Source: an uncultured Haloferula sp. (lineage in GTDB: Bacteria > Verrucomicrobiota > Verrucomicrobiae > Verrucomicrobiales > Akkermansiaceae). From it: a DNA stretch of 10,677 bases. The translations under genes and the position numbers were made by a program. This document shows positions 1 through 6,944 of this stretch, one piece after another. The notes under the pieces were generated by a model. That model did no database searches and had not been told where the DNA came from. It worked only from the letters and a program-made list of their open reading frames with translations. Position 1 is the first letter of the stretch. Each line of letters begins with the position of its first letter. Location of the stretch: the NCBI GenBank assembly GCA_946481625.1, contig CAMLOZ010000058.1, positions 1 to 10,677 of the forward strand. Direction: 5' to 3'.

Positions 1-928
1 TGTAGAAGCGCGAGGCCATCACCACGTGCTCGAAGCGGCGCTGGACGAAGAACTGCATCATGAGGGCCTGGTACTGGACCTTCGCCTGGAAGATCTGGAT
101 CTCGCCCTTTGACATGTTCTCCTTCTTCATGCCCTCGATCTCGGTGATCCGCCGCTCGCTCTCCTGATAGGCGAGGGACTCGACGCCGGTGCCGGTCGTG
201 GAGGTTTCGGCATTCACCTCGTTGCCACCACCGCCGCCCTGGTTGTTGTTCTGGTTATTGTTATTATTGTTGTTGTTTTGATTGTTGTTATTGCCGCTGC
301 CGCCCTGCGGGCCGACGGAGCGGCGGGCACCGTTGCGGTTGCCTCTCGCGATCATGTCGGCGTTGCGGATCACGCGCTGCTTCTCTTCTTCCATCGCGGC
401 ATTCAGCGCGCGGGTGGCGGAGACGTCCTTCTTCGCGAGGACGGCGGTGTAGATCGCTTGGGAGAGGGAGTCGCAGAGTTTGGCATCCGCCGGGAAGGAG
501 GAAGCTTTCGGCAGCAAGCGGACTCCACCGGCGAAATTGGGACCGCCTGGATGATGCGGGGAGACCTGTTCGAGGATCTGCGCGATCGTTTCGCGATATT
601 CCTTCGCCGCCTCGGAATCTTCCTCGGGTTCGTTCAGGAATCGCTCGAAGCGTGCGGCGATGAGGCGGTTGTCAGTGGCGGCCCATGTGTGGCCATTCCA
701 TGCGACGACCTCGCCCGAGGGGTCGAAGAACGGCAACTCGTTCCCCATCGGCGAATTCGATTTTTGCTGGTTCTGATTCTGTCCGCCGCCGCCGACTTGG
801 CTGGAGCCGCCCTGGGCCGGCTGGGCAGGGGTATCCGTCACCTTGTCGCGAACATCCGGGTGAAGCACTTGCGCCGTCGCGGCAACCGTGCCAGCGGCGA
901 TCAGGGAGAGGGGAAGAAATGTTCTCAT
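1..928 (-). CDS. Predicted exported protein with Asn/Gln-rich tract, 3' end beyond window
   Basis: I do not recognise this family. The frame is open from the ATG at 928 to the left edge (309 codons visible), so the C-terminus is missing. Residues 1-19 look like a Sec signal peptide: a basic start (MRTF), a hydrophobic core, and an AxA-type site (ATA before Q20). A Gly/Gln/Asn-rich linker follows at about 40-58, then a probably folded region at about 62-200 with WNGHTW and Glu-rich helices. Residues 213-230 are almost pure Asn with a few Gln, followed by GGGG. The last visible 60 residues are charged and helical (ESERRITEIEG, QAKVQYQALMMQFF). It starts 8 bases after the small membrane-protein gene, so the two are probably co-transcribed. 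No Shine-Dalgarno is evident. It probably acts in the periplasm or envelope. The reading frame is very likely real, because the signal peptide and codon pattern agree; the function is unknown. Confidence 0.82.
   Translation of the reverse strand, partial: MRTFLPLSLIAAGTVAATAQVLHPDVRDKVTDTPAQPAQGGSSQVGGGGQNQNQQKSNSPMGNELPFFDPSGEVVAWNGHTWAATDNRLIAARFERFLNEPEEDSEAAKEYRETIAQILEQVSPHHPGGPNFAGGVRLLPKASSFPADAKLCDSLSQAIYTAVLAKKDVSATRALNAAMEEEKQRVIRNADMIARGNRNGARRSVGPQGGSGNNNNQNNNNNNNNQNNNQGGGGGNEVNAETSTTGTGVESLAYQESERRITEIEGMKKENMSKGEIQIFQAKVQYQALMMQFFVQRRFEHVVMASRFY
239..292 (-). repeat. AAC/AAT-rich microsatellite coding a poly-Asn/Gln tract
   Basis: Eighteen consecutive codons read only AAC, AAT, CAA or CAG and give residues 213-230 (Asn with Gln at 217, 226 and 230). 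The stretch is strikingly AT-rich within a GC-rich gene. As a trinucleotide-like repeat, slippage in steps of three would change tract length without shifting the frame. Confidence 0.85.
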
Positions 929-936
929 GGTGGTGC

Positions 937-1341
937 TCAGAGGCGGTTGATACCGGTGGCGACAGGGATGCCCCCCTGGCGAATCTTCACTTTGATGGCA
1001 TAGCGCTGGGAGCGCTCGATATTCAGCTTGAGGAACTCGGAGGGGATCTCCACGCCGACGAATTCGGATCCGCCGGCGGTCTTCACCTCCACGCTCACGA
1101 CCTGGTTCGGGCTGGAATCGCGGAAGAACTTTTCATCGATGGTGCCCTCGATCACGTATTCGTTGTCGCGGAGAGAATTCCCGTTTTCGAGGAAGTCCGA
1201 GACATTCAGGGCCGAAATCCCGGCGAAAGATTCGGTTTTCTTACCCATGAAGGCCTTGCCGCCGAAGAAGGCGGCGGCGACGAACACGGCGATTCCGATG
1301 AGGAGGCCGGGACTGATTCCGGAGCTGGCACGACGAGCCAT
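937..1341 (-). CDS. Small single-pass membrane-anchored protein, unknown function
   Basis: The protein is 134 residues from the ATG at 1341 and I do not recognise the family. A short basic N-terminus (MARR) is followed by one hydrophobic segment at about residues 11-28 (LLIGIAVFVAAAFFGG) and then KK. This suggests an uncleaved anchor with the remaining 100 residues on one side of the membrane. The soluble part alternates hydrophobic and polar residues (NEYVIEGTID, VVSVEVKTAG, YAIKVKIRQGG), as expected for a small beta-barrel. An OB-like fold is only a guess. The frame extends upstream to a GTG at 1404, preceded by AGGAG (1409-1413) only 4 bases away. That start would add 21 residues before the anchor, and I prefer the ATG because it gives a normal signal-anchor N-terminus. 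The gene lies 96 bases after the ABC transporter and 8 bases before the exported Asn-rich protein, so a shared envelope role is plausible. Confidence 0.75.
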   Translation of the reverse strand: MARRASSGISPGLLIGIAVFVAAAFFGGKAFMGKKTESFAGISALNVSDFLENGNSLRDNEYVIEGTIDEKFFRDSSPNQVVSVEVKTAGGSEFVGVEIPSEFLKLNIERSQRYAIKVKIRQGGIPVATGINRL

Positions 1342-1437
1342 GATATGAGCGAGGTTGGGCGAACGTTCGGCAATTAAACGTCCCGCGCGAATGCAAGTTT
1401 CCACGAAACTCCTGCGGATTCACGCCTTTTTATCAGG

Positions 1438-3276
1438 CTAATCCCACTGGTGCCGGCGCGCGCCGATCCAAGCCGCGATCAAACCTGCGACGACATGGAA
1501 GGCGAGCATGTAGAGGCACTCCGCGCGCTCGGCCAGACCGGTATCGATCACCGACTTCACCGCGTGCAAGACCTTGGGCTCCAAGGCGCTGACACTCCCG
1601 GACCAAGCCCAGTAGGCGGAAATGAACTTCTGGGTGAAGAGTTCGACGGACTCCGGCAGGGCCAGTACCGCGCCGGACAAGGGGAGCTGGAAACCGACGA
1701 GATAGATCGACAGCAGCGAGGCCTGCTCGGCGGTCCGCATAAGCGCGGAAATGCCTAGGCAGATCGCCGTCATGGCCCCGTTGATCAGGAGAAGGAAGAC
1801 GATGTGGCTCTCGAATCCACCCGTTCCCCCGCGGAAGGGCGCGAACAAATTCACGAATACGGCCATCCACAGGGACTGCGCCAGCACGAGGCAGGCGAGG
1901 AAGGCCACTTTGCTGGCGAGGTAGGCGGAAGGACGGAGACCGCCGAATTTCTCCTTCTCGAAGATCTGCCGCTCCCCCGCGATTTCGCGGGCTGAATTGT
2001 TCGAGCCCATCAGCGAGAGCAGGATCACCTGGAACATGATGATGCCCGAGATGGCCGAGCCCACGCGGACTTGATCGCGCTTCACGGTCGCCTGCTCGGT
2101 GATTTCGGCAACGATGTTTCCCTGCCGGGTGTCGGAGAGATTGGCGATCTGGCCGTTCGCGTTTTCCGAAAACAGGGTCACCAGGACCGGGAAGCAAAGG
2201 AGAATCGCGAGTTGGAGGAAGACCTGGCCGCGGTCACGGAAGAAGATCCGCCAGCGCCGCGAGAGGAGGGTCATGAACTGGGTCATGAAACCGGGCGTGC
2301 GGATCTTGGGGATCTCCGACACGGTAGGGACGGCAGGAGCCACGCTTTCGAGCCGAGTGGGTGCCTCCGCCTCGGCAGCGGGAGCGGTTGCCGGGGGTGG
2401 CGGTGGCGACGTTACCGATCCCTTCGCGACCTCGGGGGGGAGATGGAGCGCTCCCGAATCGATGAGCTTGGTCCGGACCTTGTCGAGTTTGCTGTAGTAG
2501 GGGTCGCGATGCTTCATCCACGAGCTTTGCCAGCGCTCGGAGGTCTGGGTGGCGAGCTTCGGATACACCTCCTCGGTATCGTGGACGGAGAAGTAGTGGG
2601 TCACCTGATCCGGCGGGCCATGGTAGGCGACCCGTCCTTCATGCAGGACCAGGATGGAATCGTAGAGTTCAAGGTGCGCCAGCGAGTGGGTGACCGAGAG
2701 CACGATCCGCCCCTCGCGGCGGGAAAGGTCATGAAGCAGGCGGACGATCTCGCGCTCGGAGCGGGGGTCGAGGCCGCTGGTGACCTCGTCGCAAAGCAGG
2801 AGCTTGGGGTCCGAGACGAGTTCCATGGCCAGACCGAGGCGACGCTTCTGGCCGCCGGAAAGGACCTTCACCTGGCGGTCGGCAATCGCGGCGAGGCCGG
2901 TTTCCTCCAGGACGCGGTCGATCCGCTGGTCGAGTTCCTCGTTGTCACGGACGGCGACCCGCAGCTTGGTGGCCGCCTCGACCGACTCGTCCACGGTCAG
3001 GGGATCATAGGCGATCGAGAACTGCGGCACGTAGCCGATGTCCGAAGCGTCCAGGTCGCCCTCGACGGAAAGGTTGCGCCCGTCCCAATAGAGGCCGCCG
3101 GAGGATTCCGGGTTCAGACCCGCGATCGTCTTGAGCAGGGTGGTCTTGCCACAGCCGGACGGGCCGACAATCGCCATGAAGTGCCCGCGCGGGACCTTGA
3201 TGTTGACCAGATCGACGAGATTGACGGACTCGCCGTCCTTCTTGATGGTGAAACAGACGTCCTGAAGTTCGAGCAC
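1438..3276 (-). CDS. ABCG-like ABC half transporter (ATPase fused to ABC-2 permease)
   Basis: The 612-residue protein has a nucleotide-binding domain followed by a permease, the reverse order typical of the ABCG/White family. Visible motifs are Walker A GPSGCGKTT (38-46), Q-loop Gln85, signature LSGGQKRR (139-146), Walker B LLLCDE (159-164), D-loop SGLD (167-170) and switch His197 (SVTHS). A Pro/Ala-rich linker (about 285-325, including five consecutive Pro) leads to an ABC-2 type membrane domain with about six helices near 353-370, 408-425, 453-475, 491-512, 519-540 and 588-604. It should dimerise in the cytoplasmic membrane and use ATP to move a substrate, probably outward. The substrate is not predictable. 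The start is a GTG; an in-frame TAA sits eight codons upstream with no other start between, so this start is firm. The residue after the catalytic Glu is Val (DEVTSG), where Pro is usual. It lies 113 bases downstream of ftsK. Confidence 0.93.
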   Translation of the reverse strand: MLELQDVCFTIKKDGESVNLVDLVNIKVPRGHFMAIVGPSGCGKTTLLKTIAGLNPESSGGLYWDGRNLSVEGDLDASDIGYVPQFSIAYDPLTVDESVEAATKLRVAVRDNEELDQRIDRVLEETGLAAIADRQVKVLSGGQKRRLGLAMELVSDPKLLLCDEVTSGLDPRSEREIVRLLHDLSRREGRIVLSVTHSLAHLELYDSILVLHEGRVAYHGPPDQVTHYFSVHDTEEVYPKLATQTSERWQSSWMKHRDPYYSKLDKVRTKLIDSGALHLPPEVAKGSVTSPPPPPATAPAAEAEAPTRLESVAPAVPTVSEIPKIRTPGFMTQFMTLLSRRWRIFFRDRGQVFLQLAILLCFPVLVTLFSENANGQIANLSDTRQGNIVAEITEQATVKRDQVRVGSAISGIIMFQVILLSLMGSNNSAREIAGERQIFEKEKFGGLRPSAYLASKVAFLACLVLAQSLWMAVFVNLFAPFRGGTGGFESHIVFLLLINGAMTAICLGISALMRTAEQASLLSIYLVGFQLPLSGAVLALPESVELFTQKFISAYWAWSGSVSALEPKVLHAVKSVIDTGLAERAECLYMLAFHVVAGLIAAWIGARRHQWD

Positions 3277-3389
3277 GGTACGAAGGGTGAATTCGAATGC
3301 TTACGCAAGAAAGCGGCCGATTTGCGCGAGGGCGAGAAAGAAACGATGCCGGTGGCGGCTCCTCCTTGCGGCACGGAGCCCCGGCCAGG

Positions 3390-5855
3390 TCACTTCAAGT
3401 AAACCTCGCGCGGCTTCGCTCCATCGCCGGGCCCTACCACGCCGCGGGCTTCGAGGATGTCCACCATGCGGGCGGCACGGGTGTAGCCGAGGCGCAGGCG
3501 GCGCTGGAGCAGCGAGGTGCTACATTTCTGCTCCTGCCGCGCGACCTCGATGCACTTCATGATGAGATCCTCGTCCGCCGGGGAAATGTCCTCCTCGTCC
3601 TCGCCATCGTCGCCGCCGGCATCGATGGACCGGACGATGTCGGATTCGAAGTTCGGCTCGGCCTGCGCGGCACAATGATCGACGAGGCGCTCGACTTCCT
3701 CGTCGGAGACGAAGGCGCCTTGGGAGCGCTCCAGCTTGGCGGAACCGGGCGGCAGATAGAGCATGTCGCCCTTTCCGACGAGCTTGTCCGCGCCCTTGGT
3801 GTCGAGGATCACCCGCGAGTCGAGTTGCGAGGACACCTGGAAGGCGATGCGGCAGGGAATGTTCGCCTTGATGATGCCGGTGACCACGTCGGCACGCGGG
3901 GTCTGGGTGGCGATGATCAGGTGGATGCCGGCCGCGCGCGCTTTCTGCGCGATGCGCGCGATGCACATTTCCACATCCGCGGGGGCGGTCTGCATGAGAT
4001 CGGCGAGCTCGTCGATCAGCACGACGATGTAGGGATAGCGGTCGGGGATTTTTTCTTCCTCGATGGGGAGTTCGTCTTCTTCCGCTTCCGCACCTAGTTC
4101 CCCGGACTCGAGGGCGGCGGCGATGGATTCGATGGCTTCCATGTCCACCTCTTCATCCGCATTCCACGGCGGCGGTTCGTCGCTTTGTTCTTCCGCGGGA
4201 GCCTCCGGCTTCTCCGGCCGGATGCGATGGTTGAAGGAGTCGAAGTTCCGCACGCCGGTCTTCGCGAAGACGCGGTAGCGCTTCTCCATCTCGTTCACCA
4301 CCCACTTCAAAGCGGCGACGACCTTCTTGGGATCGGTGACCACCGGCACGACGAGGTGGGGCAGCTTGTTGTACATCTGCATTTCCACCACCTTCGGGTC
4401 CACCATGATGAAGCGCAGTTCATCCGGCCCGAACTTGAAGAGCATCGAGGCGATGATCGAATTGATGCAGACCGATTTACCCGAGCCCGTGGCACCGGCG
4501 ACAAGCAGGTGAGGCATCGCGGCGAGGTCGCCGATGACCGTCTTGCCATAGACATCCTTGCCCAGCGCGAGCGGGATCTTCTTCTTCGCGGAGCGGAATT
4601 CGGGATCCTGGAGCAGCTCGCGCAGGGGCACGGAAACCTTCTGGGAATTGGCCAGTTCGATGCCCACCGTGTCCTTGCCCGGGATCGGCGCGAGGATGTT
4701 GATCCGCTCCGCGCAGGTGGCGCGAGCGATGTCCGGCTCAAGCTGGGCGATCCGCGAGACGCGCAGGCCGGTGGAGGGATAGATCTCGTAGCGCGTGATG
4801 GTCGGGCCGCGGGTGATATCGCCCGGGGTGACCTCGATGCCGAAAGCACGCAAGGTCTCGACGATGGTACGCTGGGTGGCGAGGAGTTCGTCGCGGTTCG
4901 CTTCCGGGGCTTCCTCGCCGTCGTCCGGGTCAAGCAAGTCGAAGCCCGGCAGTTCGTAGTCCTCGAAGCCGGCGGTGGAGAGAGACAGGTGCCCGGCTTG
5001 TTTCCGCTCGAAGGGCTTGTCGCCCGGCTTGGGGGCCTCGATTTTCCGTTGGGAGGCATCGAAGATCTGCGGGGCAGGCGTTTCCCGCAGCGCGAGTTCC
5101 TGCTGGGGATCGGCATCGGCCGGGGGTGCCGCGGCCGCTTTGCCGGCTTCGCGCTCTTTGCGGCGCCGCTCGCGTTCGCGCTCCCGCTCGCTGTTGCGCA
5201 TTTCCTCTTTCGCCGCGGCGAGCTGGCTTTCTTCCTTCCGCTCACGGTACTTCACGATGCCCTCGAGGATCATCGCATGGACGCCTTTGATGAACTTCAC
5301 CGGCGGCTGTCCGGTGAGGAGAATCAGCGCGACAAGGTAGGTGGCCCCGAGCAAAAGCAAGGAGCCGATGCGGTTCAGAAGCGGCAGGAAGATGTGCTTG
5401 CCGAGCATCCAGCCGGTCAGGCCGCCCGCGTTCTTGCTCCAGTCGAGACTATCGCCACCGCGCAGGGCGTGCATGAAGGCGGCACCGCTCAGGACCAGAA
5501 TGATGAAGCCGATCATGGTCCGCGGCCACAGCCGGCCGTCGAAGACCAGCTTCACGATCCCGAACCAGATCAGCGCCAGCGGGACGATGTAACCTGCCGC
5601 CCCGAAGAGGGCCACTTGGACAAACCCGAGCACCGCCCCTACCCCGCCGATGAAGTTCTGACGCTCCTCCCCGACGGCACGCTCGGTGGCGAAATCCCGC
5701 AGGAAGCCGATGTCGTTCAAATCCTTAGGCGTGAAGGAGATCACGGAAAGGAATGCCAGCAAACCGGCGCAGATCAGCACGATCCCGACGACCTCGTTCG
5801 ACCACCGGGGTGGTGCGGGCTTCTCGCCCCGTTTGCGGTTGTCACTCTTCGCCAT
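3390..5855 (-). CDS. ftsK: DNA translocase FtsK/SpoIIIE family
   Basis: FtsK is a hexameric ATP-driven DNA pump anchored at the division septum that clears chromosome ends and promotes dimer resolution. In this 821-residue protein, four membrane helices are visible (about 21-41, 70-104, 113-131, 162-181). A highly charged Glu/Arg linker follows (about 203-240), then the alpha/beta motor: TRGPTITRYEI near 348, Walker A GATGSGKS (454-461) and Walker B VVLIDE (611-616). The C-terminal winged-helix gamma domain (about 761-821) has the family signature LQRRLRLGYTRAAR and ends in KPREVYLK. The linker is short, so total length resembles SpoIIIE and short FtsK proteins rather than the 1300-residue E. 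coli form. An acidic insertion occupies about 544-606 in the motor. The ATG at 5855 has GGGGA 8 bases upstream. The longer frame to 6023 would overlap manA and adds Cys/Arg-rich sequence unlike the family. Confidence 0.97.
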   Translation of the reverse strand: MAKSDNRKRGEKPAPPRWSNEVVGIVLICAGLLAFLSVISFTPKDLNDIGFLRDFATERAVGEERQNFIGGVGAVLGFVQVALFGAAGYIVPLALIWFGIVKLVFDGRLWPRTMIGFIILVLSGAAFMHALRGGDSLDWSKNAGGLTGWMLGKHIFLPLLNRIGSLLLLGATYLVALILLTGQPPVKFIKGVHAMILEGIVKYRERKEESQLAAAKEEMRNSERERERERRRKEREAGKAAAAPPADADPQQELALRETPAPQIFDASQRKIEAPKPGDKPFERKQAGHLSLSTAGFEDYELPGFDLLDPDDGEEAPEANRDELLATQRTIVETLRAFGIEVTPGDITRGPTITRYEIYPSTGLRVSRIAQLEPDIARATCAERINILAPIPGKDTVGIELANSQKVSVPLRELLQDPEFRSAKKKIPLALGKDVYGKTVIGDLAAMPHLLVAGATGSGKSVCINSIIASMLFKFGPDELRFIMVDPKVVEMQMYNKLPHLVVPVVTDPKKVVAALKWVVNEMEKRYRVFAKTGVRNFDSFNHRIRPEKPEAPAEEQSDEPPPWNADEEVDMEAIESIAAALESGELGAEAEEDELPIEEEKIPDRYPYIVVLIDELADLMQTAPADVEMCIARIAQKARAAGIHLIIATQTPRADVVTGIIKANIPCRIAFQVSSQLDSRVILDTKGADKLVGKGDMLYLPPGSAKLERSQGAFVSDEEVERLVDHCAAQAEPNFESDIVRSIDAGGDDGEDEEDISPADEDLIMKCIEVARQEQKCSTSLLQRRLRLGYTRAARMVDILEARGVVGPGDGAKPREVYLK

Positions 5856-5936
5856 TGCCGGTTTCCCCGGCCAGCATCCCCCGCAAGGCCCTGAGGAGCA
5901 AGATTGTTTTCGAGTTCCGGACAGTATGGAAATCCG

Positions 5937-5942
5937 TAAAAT
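5937..5942 (+). promoter_or_regulatory. Weak candidate -10 element for manA
   Basis: TAAAAT on the plus strand matches the sigma70 -10 consensus at five of six positions and lies 60 bases before the manA GTG, inside the 147-base divergent region shared with ftsK. No convincing -35 lies 16-18 bases upstream, so this is only a candidate. Confidence 0.2.
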
Positions 5943-5950
5943 TCGGCTTT

Positions 5951-5956
5951 TGTCAA
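5951..5956 (-). promoter_or_regulatory. Candidate -35 element for ftsK
   Basis: The minus strand reads TTGACA here, a perfect sigma70-type -35 hexamer about 100 bases before the ftsK start. No good -10 follows at the normal distance: ATTTCC lies at spacing 17, and CATACT (5923-5928) lies at spacing 22. It may be an extended or alternative-sigma promoter, or chance. Confidence 0.3.
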
Positions 5957-6002
5957 ACGATGCGCTTCCCGGAACGGGGGCAACCCGGCAAATTTCCCGC
6001 CA

Positions 6003-6935
6003 GTGGAACCCATCGTCTTCCAACCCCTCTACATGCAGCGCGTCTGGGGCGGGCGCGAGTTGGAGCGCCAGTATGGGCGCAGCTTGCCTGATGGAGCGCC
6101 CTACGGCGAGTCGTGGGAGATCGTGGATCGTGAACGCGAACAGTCCGTGGTGCGCTCAGGTGTGCATGCGGGGAAGACGCTCCACGAGCTCTGGACGGGG
6201 CACCGGAAGGAGATCTTCGGGACGGGCTTCGCGGAGAGCGAACGGTTTCCCATCCTGATCAAGGTGCTAGATGCGAGGGACGAGCTTTCCCTTCAAGTCC
6301 ACCCGCCCGCAAATCTCGCGGCATCGCTCGGCGGCGAGCCGAAAACGGAGATGTGGTACATCGCCGGAGCGAACGAAGGCGCGACCTTGCATGTGGGATT
6401 GAAGGAAGGAGTCTCCCGCACGGATTTCGAGGATGCCATCCAAGCCGGGACGGTGGCCGAATGCGTGCACTCCGTTCAGGTGAAGGCGGGCGATTCGCTC
6501 TTCATCCCATCCGGCCGCCTGCACGCGATCGGTGCCGGGATTCTGATCCACGAGATTCAACAGAATAGCGATACCACCTACCGCGTTTTCGACTGGAACC
6601 GCATGGGCCTCGACGGCAAACCGCGTGAGCTGCACGTGGCGGAGTCTCTCGCCAGCATCGACTTCGATGATATCGAGCCGGGAATGGACCAGACGGAAGG
6701 GACCTTGATTGCCGAGTGCGACTACTTCCGCGTGGAGAAGATCGCGCTGCAAACCGGAGAGAAAACCGGTCACCGCTCACCCGAGCGTTTCTCGATCTTC
6801 TCCGTGGCGGAGGGCTCGGTCGATTGCGGGAGCGCGAGCTTCACCAAAGGAGACTTCTTCCTTCTGCCTGCGGGTGGCGGCGAGGTAGAGGCGACGGCGG
6901 AAACCGTGGTTCTGAGGACCACGCTTCCGGGCTGA
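6003..6935 (+). CDS. manA: Mannose-6-phosphate isomerase, type I (class I PMI)
   Basis: The enzyme interconverts fructose-6-phosphate and mannose-6-phosphate in the cytoplasm. It feeds GDP-mannose and surface glycan synthesis, or lets mannose enter glycolysis. The 310 residues match the short Bacillus-type enzymes. The N-terminus carries QRVWGG (12-17), followed by YGESWEI (34-40). The expected zinc ligands are present: Gln98 and His100 in SLQVHPP, Glu117 in KTEMWY, and His174 in SGRLHAIG. The catalytic Arg194 lies in TTYRVFDW. The C-terminal cupin half (about 230-310) is complete. The start is GTG; no other in-frame start lies upstream, and the next ATG (residue 11) would cut the conserved N-terminus. 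No Shine-Dalgarno is visible. It is divergent from ftsK and convergent with folD, with only 9 bases between the stops, so it appears to be a single-gene unit. Confidence 0.95.
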   Translation: MEPIVFQPLYMQRVWGGRELERQYGRSLPDGAPYGESWEIVDREREQSVVRSGVHAGKTLHELWTGHRKEIFGTGFAESERFPILIKVLDARDELSLQVHPPANLAASLGGEPKTEMWYIAGANEGATLHVGLKEGVSRTDFEDAIQAGTVAECVHSVQVKAGDSLFIPSGRLHAIGAGILIHEIQQNSDTTYRVFDWNRMGLDGKPRELHVAESLASIDFDDIEPGMDQTEGTLIAECDYFRVEKIALQTGEKTGHRSPERFSIFSVAEGSVDCGSASFTKGDFFLLPAGGGEVEATAETVVLRTTLPG

Positions 6936-6944
6936 GCGGGCACC

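Noticed and set aside
823..830. GGGCAGGG, which fits the FtsK-orienting KOPS pattern GGGNAGGG
   Set aside because: One match within a coding region of GC-rich DNA is uninformative; strand bias across the chromosome would be needed.
278..1003. 241-codon plus-strand frame opposite the Asn-rich exported protein
   Set aside because: The minus strand gives a signal peptide and a sensible protein that is open to the window edge. The plus frame crosses two minus-strand genes and lacks features.
3277..3389. Inverted GGCTCC/GGAGCC after the ftsK stop as a terminator
   Set aside because: The stem is only 6 bases with a 12-base loop and no T run follows, so it does not support termination between ftsK and the transporter.
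2071..3402. 443-codon plus-strand frame opposite the ABC transporter
   Set aside because: It is antisense to canonical Walker A, signature and Walker B motifs. The translated sequence has no family features.
4185..5894. 569-codon open frame on the plus strand opposite ftsK
   Set aside because: It is antisense to an unmistakable FtsK. The translation is rich in Gly, Arg, Asp and His with no domain pattern. Long antisense frames are expected in GC-rich genes with strong codon bias.
5856..6023. Longer FtsK start at 6023
   Set aside because: It would overlap the manA start and add 56 residues with many Cys and Arg unlike FtsK N-termini. The ATG at 5855 has a GGGGA site and a normal charged N-terminus before helix 1.
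6936..6944. Terminator between convergent manA and folD
   Set aside because: There are only 9 bases between the stops and no stem with a T run nearby; any termination signal must lie within the coding regions.
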